A stretch of 64,000 bases of DNA. Source: CG2-30-51-40 sp041753575 (GTDB lineage: Bacteria; Desulfobacterota; DSM-4660; Desulfatiglandales; Desulfatiglandaceae). The notes beneath the pieces are model-generated. The model was not told where the DNA came from. It was given only the letters and a program-made list of their open reading frames with translations, and did no database searches. How positions within the stretch are numbered: position 1 is the stretch's first letter; each line of letters begins with the position of its first letter. A program made the position numbers and the translations under genes. Location: NCBI GenBank assembly GCA_041753575.1, contig JBGSUA010000155.1, positions 3,743-67,742 of the forward strand. The letters run 5' to 3'. Shown one piece after another: positions 16,913-26,162 of this stretch.

Positions 16913-18457
16913 ATGCCTGTTAAGTCCTTGAGTAGGTTATTTCTGTTATCGGCAATGCTGCTGTCGGCGGCTATTTCCACCACCGGCTGCTCGATAAGGG
17001 TGCCGGTAAGTGCCGGAGTAGGGACAATATCTGTTCCTTCACGCATGTCCGGCCAGGCGGCCCTTCTCATCACGGATGAGACAAGGGATTATGTGTTTCA
17101 GGGGAATCCCGAGGGCATGGGTTATGGGGCGAGGCCCCATGAGTTCCCTTTTGGGCAGGCACTGGAAGACTCTTCAATCGAGGCCTTCTCTCAGGTCTTC
17201 GAGAAACTCGATGTGGTAAGAACTCAGGATGAGGCGGCGCGATATCCTCTGGTGATAGTCCCTGAGATAACAGAGTTTCACTTCAGCTATCCCAATTTCG
17301 GTCTTGCGTCCGCTGCAAGAATGAGGGTCAGGGCGACGATATCTTCGGGGACCGAGACGATCTGGGAAAAAGAGGTCGCTACGCCGGAACAGAGAAAAGG
17401 GATGGGCGTTGATGAGATGGGAAGGGCCGCATCAGACGCACTTTCCATTGCGTTAAAGCAGCTTGCTAGGGACATGGCATCAGATCAGAAGGTTCGAAAG
17501 GCAGTCGCATCACCGGGCGCGCCCCAGGTTGCGCTCAAACCCGAGAAAAGGCAGGGGGACAACGCAGCAAAGGAAAAGGCCCAGCCGAAAATGCCCGATT
17601 CAAAGCAATCCGCCTGGGCCTTTAAGAAGGCGGATAAGACTGCCGATGCAGATGGGGATGAACCAATTCCTGCCGGAAAGCCGGGAGGAAAATACGATGT
17701 CGCCGTCTTGATTGCAAACAGGACATACAGCCGCCAGGGCATACCTGAGGTTGAGTATGCCCACAATGATATGGCAGCCGTGAAAAAATACGTGGTCCGC
17801 ACCATGGGATTTGATCCCGAAAACATCATAGAAGAAAAGGATGCCACAAAGGGGACACTCGAGACGCTCTTCGGAACAAGGGACAGACCCGAGGGAAAGA
17901 TCTTCAACTGGGTCAAGCCAAAGGAAAGCCGCCTTTTCATCTATTACGTAGGGCACGGAGCCCCGGGGCAGGAAAGCGGCGAGGCCTATTTCGTACCATC
18001 GGACGCTGATCCGGATTACATTGATACGACCGGCTATTCAGTAGGGCAGTTCTACGCTAATCTTAAGAAGATACCGGCAAGGGAGATTGTGGTGGTGCTT
18101 GATACCTGCTTCTCAGGCCAGACTCCCAAGGGCCTTCTTTTTAAGCGCGTAAGTCCCGCCATGCTCAAGGTGGTCCAACCCGAGAGCAGCATGGACAGGG
18201 GAGTGGTCATGGCCAGCGCGAGGGCCGATCAGTTAAGCACCTGGTATGAAGCTAAAGGCCACAGCCTCTTCACCTACTTTTTCATAAAAGGGCTCACCGG
18301 AGAGGCCGACTCCAATAAGGACAAGAAGGTGTCTGCCGCGGAGATGGAAGCATATCTGGCCGAAAATGTTCCCTTCATGGCAAGAAAGATCTCCGGAAGG
18401 AATCAACAGCCGATGGTGGAGGGCAACAAGGATCTGATTCTTGTGGAGTATAAGTGA
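16913..18457 (+). CDS. Caspase-family (C14) peptidase with lipoprotein-like N-terminus and EF-hand-like loop
   Basis: 514 residues from ATG 16913, chosen because GGGAGG lies 8 nt upstream; a GTG at 16904 is also open. The N-terminus is hydrophobic and ends in STTGC, compatible with a lipoprotein signal. Residues ~50-185 form a LptE/lipoprotein-like domain. A Lys/Pro-rich linker leads to a caspase fold (~255-510) with catalytic H348 in YYVGHGAPG and C399 in VVLDTCFSGQ. Between C399 and the C-terminus is D466-SNKDKKVSAAE, matching an EF-hand Ca2+ loop (D at 1, N at 3, D at 5, E at 12). It probably acts outside the cytoplasm, perhaps Ca2+-activated (inference). Same strand as the DUF4384 lipoprotein and recD2. 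Confidence 0.85.
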   Translation: MPVKSLSRLFLLSAMLLSAAISTTGCSIRVPVSAGVGTISVPSRMSGQAALLITDETRDYVFQGNPEGMGYGARPHEFPFGQALEDSSIEAFSQVFEKLDVVRTQDEAARYPLVIVPEITEFHFSYPNFGLASAARMRVRATISSGTETIWEKEVATPEQRKGMGVDEMGRAASDALSIALKQLARDMASDQKVRKAVASPGAPQVALKPEKRQGDNAAKEKAQPKMPDSKQSAWAFKKADKTADADGDEPIPAGKPGGKYDVAVLIANRTYSRQGIPEVEYAHNDMAAVKKYVVRTMGFDPENIIEEKDATKGTLETLFGTRDRPEGKIFNWVKPKESRLFIYYVGHGAPGQESGEAYFVPSDADPDYIDTTGYSVGQFYANLKKIPAREIVVVLDTCFSGQTPKGLLFKRVSPAMLKVVQPESSMDRGVVMASARADQLSTWYEAKGHSLFTYFFIKGLTGEADSNKDKKVSAAEMEAYLAENVPFMARKISGRNQQPMVEGNKDLILVEYK

Positions 18458-18471
18458 GCAACTATCGGTAA

Positions 18472-20730
18472 GTGAACTTGAAAAGCCCTCCCTCTTCTGA
18501 AGAGAATAGCTCCCCTCTGGTATCCCTGAGCGGGATCATTGAAAGGATAACATACCGGGATGAGGAAGGGGGTTACACGGTTGCGAGGGTAAAGGTCAGG
18601 GGCCGCCAGGACTTGGTCACTGTCGTGGGTCATCTGATGGCCCCTACCCCCGGAGAGATCATAGCCATGAGGGGTGAATGGAGGAATCACCCCCGATACG
18701 GAGAGCAATTTCAGATAAAATCCTGCACCACCTCAGTTCCAGCAACCGTCTATGGAATAGAAAAATACCTTGGCTCCGGACTTATAAAGGGGATAGGCCC
18801 TATGCTCGCAAAGAGGATAGTAAAGGCCTTCGGAGAAAAGACCCTTGATGTGCTTGAAAATCAAATAGCATCGGTACTCTCGGTTGAAGGAATCGGGAGA
18901 AAACGCCTTGAGATGATAAAACAGGCGTGGGATGAACAGAAGGAGATAAGAAACGTAATGCTATTCCTTCACTCCCACGGCGTGAGCAGCGGATACGCGG
19001 CAAAGATATTCAAGCGATACGGGACATCCTCCATAGAAATAGTAAAGGAAAATCCATACAGACTCGCCACCGATATCAGCGGGATAGGATTTATTACGGC
19101 TGATAAGATCGCCGAAAAGATGGGCTTTCCCAAGGACTCCGATTACAGGGCAGGTGCCGGAATCCTCTACGCGCTGCAACAGCTCTCAGACGAGGGCAAT
19201 GTCTATTGCCCCCAGGATGAGCTTATCAAAAAGGCCCAGGAACTCCTTGGGATTGAAGGCTCAGTAATCGGGGCTGCCCTTCAATCCATCGCAGTCAAAG
19301 GCGAGATAGTGGTTGAAGAGTTTCTTGATGTCTCTGCCGGGAAGATCAGGGCGGTCTATCCCGCCAATTTTTATGCCTGCGAGGTCGGAATCGCCAGGCG
19401 CCTTCTAGACCTGATAGCGGCGCCGAAGAGCTTCCGCGATATAGATCCTGCAAAGGCCTTGAAATGGGTGGAAGGGCGCCTTTCGATAGAACTTGCAGAA
19501 GGCCAGAGACAGGCAGTAAGAACCGCCTCGGAAAGCAAGGCGATGGTGCTGACCGGAGGACCGGGAACCGGGAAAACCACCATAATCAACGCTATCTTAA
19601 GGATATTCCAGAAGATCGGAGTCAAGGTGCTTCTTGCCGCGCCGACAGGAAGGGCAGCAAAGAGGATGACCGAGACAACGGGCTTTGAGGCAAAGACGAT
19701 CCACCGTCTGCTAAAATACAGCCCTCAAAAGGGAGGCTTCCAAAAAAACGAAAATGACCCGCTCGAATGTGATCTCCTGATACTGGATGAGGCCTCAATG
19801 ATAGATACGGTACTCATGTATCATCTGCTGAAGGCCGTGCCTCTTTCATCCACATTTATTCTTGTGGGAGACGTCAACCAGCTCCCATCGGTCGGCCCTG
19901 GAAATGTTCTTGGGGACATAATAGCTTCAGGCGTTGTGCCGGTGGTTCAACTCACGGAGGTATTCAGACAGGCCAGGGAGAGCCTTATTATCGTCAACGC
20001 TCACAGAATAAACAAAGGAGAACTTCCTCTTAAAAAGGAGAGAGGTTATCCAGGTGACGATTTTTATTTTATCGAGCAGGATGATCCGGAGCGTGCCTCA
20101 AAGACCATCGTTGAACTGGTCACGGAGAGGATCCCCAGGGGTTTCAACCTTGATCCCTTGAGCGATATTCAGGTCTTGAGTCCCATGCACAGGGGCGCTG
20201 TAGGAGCAGGCAATCTCAATGATGTGCTGCAGAAGGCACTGAATCCAGGGGAGGAAGGGGCTGCCTGGGGCGCGAGGCGATTTATGGTGAAAGACAAGGT
20301 GATGCAGATAAAAAATAACTATGACAAGGATGTCTATAACGGAGATATCGGGAGGATATTGAGAGTTGATCCTGAGGCAAGGGTGTTGGTAGTGTCATTT
20401 GAGGGAAATGATATCCCCTATGATTTTGGTGAACTTGATGAACTGATGCCGGCCTATGCGATATCCGTCCATAAGTCTCAAGGCTCGGAATATCCCGCCG
20501 TCGTGATACCCATGTTTACGCAGCACTATATGCTGCTTCAGAGAAATCTCCTCTACACAGCGGTAACCAGGGGGAAAAAGCTTGTGGTTGTCGTGGGAAG
20601 CAAAAAGGCCCTAGCTATTGCTGTAAGAAACGCCAAGATTGAGAGGCGGTACACCGGCTTGTGCAGAAGACTGAAGGCCGGCCCCTTCCGGACAAGACTC
20701 CGTCAGAGTCCTGTAATTTCAAAGAACTAA
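18472..20730 (+). CDS. recD2: RecD2-family SF1B helicase
   Basis: 752 residues, the normal size of RecD2 (RecD-like DNA helicase not in a RecBCD complex). The N-terminal OB-like region, a helix-hairpin-helix part (GIGPMLAKRIVKAFG, SVEGIGRKRLEMIK) and SF1 helicase motifs are present: Walker A GGPGTGKTT, motif II LLILDEASMID, motif III VGDVNQLPSVGPG, motif V/VI YAISVHKSQGSEYPAV and YTAVTRGKK. It unwinds DNA 5'-3', probably in repair. GTG at 18472 is the likely start, 15 bp after the caspase-like gene. The last 4 bp overlap the convergent ATPase gene. Confidence 0.93.
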   Translation: MNLKSPPSSEENSSPLVSLSGIIERITYRDEEGGYTVARVKVRGRQDLVTVVGHLMAPTPGEIIAMRGEWRNHPRYGEQFQIKSCTTSVPATVYGIEKYLGSGLIKGIGPMLAKRIVKAFGEKTLDVLENQIASVLSVEGIGRKRLEMIKQAWDEQKEIRNVMLFLHSHGVSSGYAAKIFKRYGTSSIEIVKENPYRLATDISGIGFITADKIAEKMGFPKDSDYRAGAGILYALQQLSDEGNVYCPQDELIKKAQELLGIEGSVIGAALQSIAVKGEIVVEEFLDVSAGKIRAVYPANFYACEVGIARRLLDLIAAPKSFRDIDPAKALKWVEGRLSIELAEGQRQAVRTASESKAMVLTGGPGTGKTTIINAILRIFQKIGVKVLLAAPTGRAAKRMTETTGFEAKTIHRLLKYSPQKGGFQKNENDPLECDLLILDEASMIDTVLMYHLLKAVPLSSTFILVGDVNQLPSVGPGNVLGDIIASGVVPVVQLTEVFRQARESLIIVNAHRINKGELPLKKERGYPGDDFYFIEQDDPERASKTIVELVTERIPRGFNLDPLSDIQVLSPMHRGAVGAGNLNDVLQKALNPGEEGAAWGARRFMVKDKVMQIKNNYDKDVYNGDIGRILRVDPEARVLVVSFEGNDIPYDFGELDELMPAYAISVHKSQGSEYPAVVIPMFTQHYMLLQRNLLYTAVTRGKKLVVVVGSKKALAIAVRNAKIERRYTGLCRRLKAGPFRTRLRQSPVISKN

Positions 20731-22127
20731 AAGGGATGCTTCCGTTGGGTGGGGTGATAAGAATTCGCTTTTTCCACATCCAGCAGCCAAGAGGCATAGT
20801 CATGTATCTTTCCTGCAAGGAAATAGGGAAGATTTAACAGGGTGTAAGGTTTTCCGCCGGGCGTTGAGAGTTCGTTCTTTTCCAGAGGTCCGGACCACAG
20901 CCGGATCGCAAAGGGGTGGCTCGTCTGCTCAACAAACTGATGCAAGGATCTGAGGGTCCCCGTCTTGCCTGCCTTTACTTCAACGGGAAGGATATAGGGT
21001 CCGGATTGAATGATAAAATCCACTTCGGCATTGGACTGCTTCTTCTCCCGCACCCAGAAACAGGGTTTTCTCGATGTCTTCAGGTCCGAAGCAAGGAGTT
21101 CCTGGCCCACGATGTGCTCGGCGAGCAGGCCCTGATAGAAGGCATGGAGGTCCTTTGTCTTGAAGAAGAACTCCTGAAGACCCGCCACATAGTTGATGAG
21201 ACCCGTATCCAGGAATTGGAGCCGCGGAGATTTCTTCAAATCAGGTCTGATGGGCGGCGCAGTAGATGCAGAGGGGTATAGCAACTGCACAATCATGGCC
21301 CGTTCAAGGGTCCTGAGGGCCTCTCCCATTTCCCTGGATTTGTAGTTTGAATGCCCGAAACCCGCAAATTTTATGCGTTTTCCAGCCTCCAGGGGCGCAG
21401 AGGCAATGGCGTGCCCTATGATGTGGGCCATGGCCGGGTTTCGAGCGTATTTTACAACATCTTCCTGGAAAGATATCATAAGCGCATCATAAACTTCTGT
21501 CAGGTCTGCCAGCCTGGCTCCTTCTGCATGCCTTTGAACAATCTCAGGCATACCGCCTATGAGCGTATATTGATGAAAGAGCTTGAGCAATATTGGATGG
21601 GCAAAGGCCGGGGAAGGGATTTGGTGGTAAAAGGCAAGAGCCTTTTCCTGTCCCATGGCCCCAAGGAATTCCTCAAAGGTCAAGGGGTACATGAACAGAT
21701 ACTGAACCCTGCCGACCGGAAACGCAGGCTTGTCCCGCTCCATGACCCTTTCAAGCAGGGACCCCGCCGCAATTACATGGAGTTGCTTCGCAGACTCATA
21801 AAAGAACCGCATCTGTGCCATGGCCTGGGGCGAATTCTGGATTTCATCTATGAACAACAGGGTCCTCTTCCCCTGCGATCCCGAGATGTTCTTGAAAAGA
21901 TAAATCGCGTCGATCAGAACTTCCGGCGATAGATGTCTTGTGAAAAGGCTCACATCCTCAAATCTTTCCAGGTTGAGATACGCATACTGATCAAACTCCT
22001 TTGAGAAGATCTCCACGGCAGTGGTCTTTCCTACCTGCCTGGCTCCTCGGAGAACAATCGGCTTTCGATACTCCGATGCCGCCCAGCTTGTGAGTTGGGC
22101 AATAGCCTTTCTTGAAAACGTGCTCAT
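20727..22127 (-). CDS. AAA+ ATPase with DUF4143 domain
   Basis: 466 residues from ATG 22127, preceded by GGAG; an open extension to 22205 is unlikely. N-terminal P-loop domain (VLRGARQVGKTTAVEIFS, Walker B RTLLFIDEIQNSP, sensor AAGSLLE), then the C-terminal DUF4143 nuclease-like module (FWVREKKQSNAEVDFIIQ, LPVEVKAGKTG), which carries the D-x(n)-E-V-K pattern of PD-(D/E)XK folds. Such proteins are widespread accessory genes with no firm role. It is convergent with recD2, with stop codons overlapping, and has an isolated AT-rich promoter side. Confidence 0.87.
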   Translation of the reverse strand: MSTFSRKAIAQLTSWAASEYRKPIVLRGARQVGKTTAVEIFSKEFDQYAYLNLERFEDVSLFTRHLSPEVLIDAIYLFKNISGSQGKRTLLFIDEIQNSPQAMAQMRFFYESAKQLHVIAAGSLLERVMERDKPAFPVGRVQYLFMYPLTFEEFLGAMGQEKALAFYHQIPSPAFAHPILLKLFHQYTLIGGMPEIVQRHAEGARLADLTEVYDALMISFQEDVVKYARNPAMAHIIGHAIASAPLEAGKRIKFAGFGHSNYKSREMGEALRTLERAMIVQLLYPSASTAPPIRPDLKKSPRLQFLDTGLINYVAGLQEFFFKTKDLHAFYQGLLAEHIVGQELLASDLKTSRKPCFWVREKKQSNAEVDFIIQSGPYILPVEVKAGKTGTLRSLHQFVEQTSHPFAIRLWSGPLEKNELSTPGGKPYTLLNLPYFLAGKIHDYASWLLDVEKANSYHPTQRKHPF

Positions 22128-22279
22128 GCTCTTTTTCTCCGACCAAGTGTATAGAATTTGAACCAAAGTCAGGGTTATTCTATGGCTATTTTGGTATAAA
22201 GTCAATCCAATCTGATGAATAAGCTCCTTTTAAAAAACGAGAGGCCTTATCAAACTCTCATGACGGGGTTTACCTAATA

Positions 22280-22535
22280 CCAACGAATGAAGATTCTCCC
22301 TCCCCATCCTCTCCCCGACCGGGGAGACGAAAGTGCGGGTGAAACCTCACCTACAGTGTATTCAACGAGGGAATTTGCTATCAAACCTTCCTGTTGTAAG
22401 ATTTGAGAATTCCCGCTAACCTCGGATGGGAGGGTCGGCTTCTTTTTCTGATCTCTGATCTCATCGGCTCCGATCTCTCCCTCTCGTGGGGGAGGCTCAG
22501 GGTGGGTGGCCATTTTCACGGCAAAGATTCGTTGG
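22280..22535. repeat. Intergenic MITE-like element with 9-bp terminal inverted repeats
   Basis: A 256-bp non-coding block bounded by CCAACGAAT at 22280-22288 and its exact inverse ATTCGTTGG at 22527-22535. Inside are a CTCCCC-rich left part with a short hairpin (CTCCCCGACCGGGGAG), a small CTGATCTCTGATCTC patch and GTGGGGGAGG near the right end. The right end, read on the minus strand, contains GCCGTGAAAATGGCC, close to the ACCGTGAAAATACCC that opens copies A and B, so the families may be related. The remaining sequence between 22128 and 22561 shows no gene. Confidence 0.6.
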
Positions 22536-22561
22536 GGGAAAACTTTTCCAGAAAACCCTTC

Positions 22562-22590
22562 TTGACAGTTCCTTAGACTGAAGATAAAGT
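22562..22590 (+). promoter_or_regulatory. Sigma-70-type promoter of the TetR-ETF operon
   Basis: TTGACA at 22562-22567 and TAAAGT at 22585-22590 with a 17-bp spacer, about 36 bp before the tetR start. The perfect -35 and optimal spacing make it a strong candidate. Confidence 0.75.
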
Positions 22591-22595
22591 TACAC

Positions 22596-22609
22596 CAAAC
22601 GTTCGTTTG
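22596..22609. promoter_or_regulatory. Palindromic operator, probable TetR autoregulatory site
   Basis: CAAACG-TT-CGTTTG, a perfect 6-bp inverted repeat with a 2-bp centre, placed immediately after the -10 element and 17 bp before the tetR ATG. Such ACG..CGT palindromes are common for FadR/PsrA-like TetR repressors that respond to acyl-CoA. Occupation would block the promoter at 22562-22590 and so the whole operon to ~28790. Confidence 0.7.
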
Positions 22610-22626
22610 ATTAAAAGGGGCTAAAG

Positions 22627-23262
22627 ATGTCTAGGCCGAGGGACCCAAAGAAGCTTGAGGAAGTGGAGCAGGCAGCGGTACGCCTTTTTGCCAGGGGCGG
22701 CTATCACTCAACTTCCATGCGTGAGATCGCCCGTGAATTGGGCATGAACCAATCCTCTCTATATCACTATTTCAAAAGCAAGGAAGAGATACTTTTCAAG
22801 CTCATGAACGATGCGATGGACGACGCCCTCGGCATCCTTGAGGGTATCTGTGCTTCCGAACTGTCTCCTGAGAAAAAGCTAAACAAAGTGCTTGGGTTTT
22901 ATACCCGCTACTACACCAAGGAGCAGGAGCGGGAGACCCTCCTCGTAAACGAGATGAATTCACTAGGGAAGCAAGCCAGGGCGGTCTTGATAGAAAAACA
23001 GAGACGCTACGTCCATCTTATACGATCTCTCCTGGTTGATCTCCGCGGTGCCGGTCTGATGAAGGACATCAACCCTACAGTTGCCGCCTTTGCCTTCTTC
23101 GGCATGGTACACTACAGCATCAAGTGGTACCGAAGGGATGGTGAAGTGGATGTTGACGGGCTGGCGCAGAGCTTTGTCGAGATCTTCACCAGAGGCATCC
23201 TTGGGCATAGTGAAGAGACAGATATCTCCGGATCAAATAAAAGGAAAGGGAAAACCAGATGA
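22627..23262 (+). CDS. TetR-family transcriptional regulator, probably acyl-CoA responsive
   Basis: 211 residues. The N-terminal HTH is typical: VRLFARGGYHSTSMREIARELGMNQSSLYHYFKSKEEIL. The C-terminal ligand domain resembles TetR_C_33/FadR-like regulators of fatty-acid and aromatic-acid degradation. It is the first gene of the operon and its stop overlaps the start of the EMO-like gene by 4 bp (ATGA). The palindrome at 22596-22609 is its likely own operator. The inducer is inferred to be an acyl-CoA from the operon content. Confidence 0.9.
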   Translation: MSRPRDPKKLEEVEQAAVRLFARGGYHSTSMREIARELGMNQSSLYHYFKSKEEILFKLMNDAMDDALGILEGICASELSPEKKLNKVLGFYTRYYTKEQERETLLVNEMNSLGKQARAVLIEKQRRYVHLIRSLLVDLRGAGLMKDINPTVAAFAFFGMVHYSIKWYRRDGEVDVDGLAQSFVEIFTRGILGHSEETDISGSNKRKGKTR

Positions 23263-25298
23263 TCTCCATGCTCCATCCGGCTTTACGCTCCTACGCGGGC
23301 ATCCCCGGTTACATAATTGGATGGCTGATTTTCCTATCAGCCATAGTCCTCTTCGCCTACACGATCAAAAAACGATATATGCTCCTTAGGTCCGGCAGGC
23401 CTGATCCAAGGTTTGAACATATAGGGGAAAGAATAAGATCGCTTTTTGTCTATGGAATCTTTCAGAAGAGGCAGCCGAGATATCTCTGGGCCGGTTTGAT
23501 TCACATCATCATATTCTGGGGTTTCTTAATATTGGGCCTTAGATCTCTTGACCTTTTGACCCAGGCCCTTGGAATTGCCTTCATCATGCCGATTTTGGAA
23601 GGAAGGGCGGGGGCTTTTTACACCGTCTTAAAAGAGATAACAGAGCTTTTCGTTCTTTTTGCGTGCATCTGGGCCGCAGGAAGAAGACTCCTTGCGAGGC
23701 CTTCACGATATGAGGGAAGCAGTCACATTGAGGCCTATCTGGTACTGGGACTAATATCATTTCTCATGATAACGGATATGGCATACGACGGCATAAGCCT
23801 GCTTATCCTGGGTGGGGATCATACCGGTTTCGCTCCCGGTGCCGGCCTTTTTGCCGGTTTATTCTCAGGCTCCGGGCCCTCAATATTGAAAACAGGTCAT
23901 GCGCTCAGCTTCTGGCTGCACATCTTTTCATTTCTATTATTTCTGTGCTTTCTCCCGATGGGAAAGCATTTTCATATCATCACGGCCCTCCCCAATGTCT
24001 TTCTGAGGAGGCTTACAAAAGGCTCGATAAAGCCTGCCAGATGGGATGTTTCTGATCTGGACGAGCTTGATACCATAGGGGTTTCCTCTGTCGAGGACCT
24101 GACTTGGAAGCACATCCTGGATCTTTACTCGTGCACCGAGTGCGGCCGCTGTACTGACCGATGTCCAGCCGCCGCCTCGGGGAGGCCGCTTTCTCCGAAG
24201 AAACTGACCATGAAGCTGCGGGACCATGCATACGAGAGATATCCCGTCTTTGGCAAGGGCATGGCTGTCAAAAAAAAAGATGATGACGAGGAAGAAATTG
24301 AGATCCCCGGCGGCATAATAGGAGAAGATGAGATCTGGTCCTGCACTACGTGCGGAGCCTGCGAAGAGGAATGCCCGGTCTTTATAGAATACATTGACAA
24401 GATCGTTGATATGAGGCGACGCCTCATAGAGACTGCAAGGGCTCCGAAGGCCTTCAATCAGGTCTTCATGCATCTTGAGAAGACCGGGAATCCCTTCGGG
24501 AAACCTGCTTCAAAGCGTTCTGCCTGGACAAAGGAACTGGAAGGAATCCCGGTAAAGATCTTAAAGGAGAATGATGAGGTTGACTCCCTGTATTTCGTGG
24601 ACAGCTACCCCTCGTATGATCCAAGGGCCCAGGCGGTGGCCGGGGCCATAGCAAAGACGATGCACCTTGCCGGAATTGACTTCGGCATCCTGGGGCCAAA
24701 GGAACGCGATTCAGGCCATCAGGTAAGACGCATGGGAGAGGAAGGGCTTTTTGAGCTTCTGAAAGAGGAAAACAGGGAGGCGATGGAGGGGATAAAGTTT
24801 AAAAGGATTGTCACCACTGATCCCCATGCCTTCAATGCCTTGAAGAAAGACTATGGTCTTGACTTTGAGATACTCCATTATAGCGTGTTCTTTGACTCCC
24901 TCGTTCAAAAGGGGCTTCTAAGACCCGAAAGAGAGGTTGAACCAGGTATCTACGCCTATCATGATCCCTGTTATCTGGGACGGCACAATCGAATATACAG
25001 AGAGCCGAGAAGACTCTTGAGCGCCCTCCCTGGCGTCAGATGTGTCGAGATGGAAAGATCACGGGACAGGAGTTTTTGCTGCGGAGGAGGAGATGTGATC
25101 CTGTGGCACGAGATAGCCCAGGAAAAGCAAAGGCCCGCGGCCTTAAGGATAGCAATGGCGAGGGACGCGGGTGCCACGGCGCTGGTAACCGCATGCCCTT
25201 TCTGCCTTATCCATTTTGAGGACGCGATCAAGACGGCGGGGCTTGAAAAGGAGATGCGTGTAATTGACCTGGCTGAGCTTCTGGTGTCAACCCTTTGA
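23259..25298 (+). CDS. Membrane ETF:(mena)quinone oxidoreductase-type iron-sulfur protein (EMO-like)
   Basis: 679 residues. The N-terminal ~240 residues contain about six membrane helices of NarI/cytochrome-b type with several His, expected to bind heme b. Then two [4Fe-4S] motifs, CTECGRCTDRCP and CTTCGACEEECP, and a C-terminal region of CCG (HdrD-like) type with HDPCYLGRHNRIYREPR and CCGGGD. The first CCG repeat is degenerate: GPKERDSGHQVRRMG has Asp where the family usually has Cys. Proteins of this architecture accept electrons from reduced ETF and pass them to menaquinone during beta-oxidation and aromatic degradation. Direct linkage to etfBA here supports that role. Confidence 0.87.
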   Translation: MISMLHPALRSYAGIPGYIIGWLIFLSAIVLFAYTIKKRYMLLRSGRPDPRFEHIGERIRSLFVYGIFQKRQPRYLWAGLIHIIIFWGFLILGLRSLDLLTQALGIAFIMPILEGRAGAFYTVLKEITELFVLFACIWAAGRRLLARPSRYEGSSHIEAYLVLGLISFLMITDMAYDGISLLILGGDHTGFAPGAGLFAGLFSGSGPSILKTGHALSFWLHIFSFLLFLCFLPMGKHFHIITALPNVFLRRLTKGSIKPARWDVSDLDELDTIGVSSVEDLTWKHILDLYSCTECGRCTDRCPAAASGRPLSPKKLTMKLRDHAYERYPVFGKGMAVKKKDDDEEEIEIPGGIIGEDEIWSCTTCGACEEECPVFIEYIDKIVDMRRRLIETARAPKAFNQVFMHLEKTGNPFGKPASKRSAWTKELEGIPVKILKENDEVDSLYFVDSYPSYDPRAQAVAGAIAKTMHLAGIDFGILGPKERDSGHQVRRMGEEGLFELLKEENREAMEGIKFKRIVTTDPHAFNALKKDYGLDFEILHYSVFFDSLVQKGLLRPEREVEPGIYAYHDPCYLGRHNRIYREPRRLLSALPGVRCVEMERSRDRSFCCGGGDVILWHEIAQEKQRPAALRIAMARDAGATALVTACPFCLIHFEDAIKTAGLEKEMRVIDLAELLVSTL

Positions 25299-25382
25299 AG
25301 AATCCAAGGGATAGGGCGGAGAGGTTGAAGCATCCTGACGGGTTGAGATTCTCATGAAACAGAAAAAAGGGGAGGTAGATTG

Positions 25383-26162
25383 ATGGATATTGTTGTGTGC
25401 GTGAAGAGGGTCCCGTTTACCCAGGAGGTGGATCTTGAGGTCGCTAAATCAGGGAAATCCGTTGTCACGGACAGCCTGGCCCATGTGATAAACGATTGGG
25501 ACGGTTATGCGGTTGAGGAGGCGATTCTCCTTAAAGAGAGACTCGGAGGTGTAGTCATAGCCGTTACCGTCGGTAGCGAAGATGACGAGGAAGTCCTGAG
25601 GAGGGCGCTTGCCATGGGAGCGGACAGGGCCATAAGGATTGACCCCGGTGAGAGTAGTCTTGACGGATCCGTGGTGGCGAAGGCCATAGCGGCGGCGATA
25701 AAGGGGTTTTCTTTTGATCTGGTGCTCACAGGGGTCCAGGCTGACGACGATAATCAGGCCGTGGTGGGGATCATGCTGGCCGAGATTCTGGGCCTGAGCC
25801 ACGCGGCGGTAGTGAGAGGAATTGAGCCGAAAGACGGAGAACTGAAGGTACGCATAGAACTTGAGGGAGGGATAGACGAGATAAGGATGGTGAATCTCCC
25901 GGCGCTTCTTACCATCCAGTCGGGCATAAATGAACCCAGATACGTCTCGGTCATGGGAATCAGAAAGGCGGCCAAGAAGGAAATCACGGTAACTGGGATT
26001 AAGGATCTCGGCCTGAGCGATGCGGATCTGTCGCCGGCAACCGAGATTGAAGAGGTCTATCTTCCTCCTGAAACCGGGGGAGCGGAGATGCTTTCAGGCG
26101 ACCCATCCAAACTGGCCCAGGCCGTAATCGAGATTATGAGAAGAAAGGGGGTGGCCTTGTAA
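25383..26162 (+). CDS. etfB: Electron transfer flavoprotein, beta subunit
   Basis: 259 residues from ATG 25383, with AGGGGAGGT just upstream; the TTG at 25380 is also in frame. The family pattern is clear: MDIVVCVKRVPFTQEVDLEV, LAHVINDWDGYAVEEAILLKE, GADRAIRIDP, and the AMP/FAD-binding LTGVQADDDNQAVVGIMLAEILG. The C-terminus has the LSGDPSKLAQAVIEIMRRKGVAL end. With EtfA it forms the soluble carrier taking electrons from acyl-CoA dehydrogenases to the EMO-like membrane protein encoded upstream. Its TAA stop overlaps the ATG of etfA. Confidence 0.94.
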   Translation: MDIVVCVKRVPFTQEVDLEVAKSGKSVVTDSLAHVINDWDGYAVEEAILLKERLGGVVIAVTVGSEDDEEVLRRALAMGADRAIRIDPGESSLDGSVVAKAIAAAIKGFSFDLVLTGVQADDDNQAVVGIMLAEILGLSHAAVVRGIEPKDGELKVRIELEGGIDEIRMVNLPALLTIQSGINEPRYVSVMGIRKAAKKEITVTGIKDLGLSDADLSPATEIEEVYLPPETGGAEMLSGDPSKLAQAVIEIMRRKGVAL

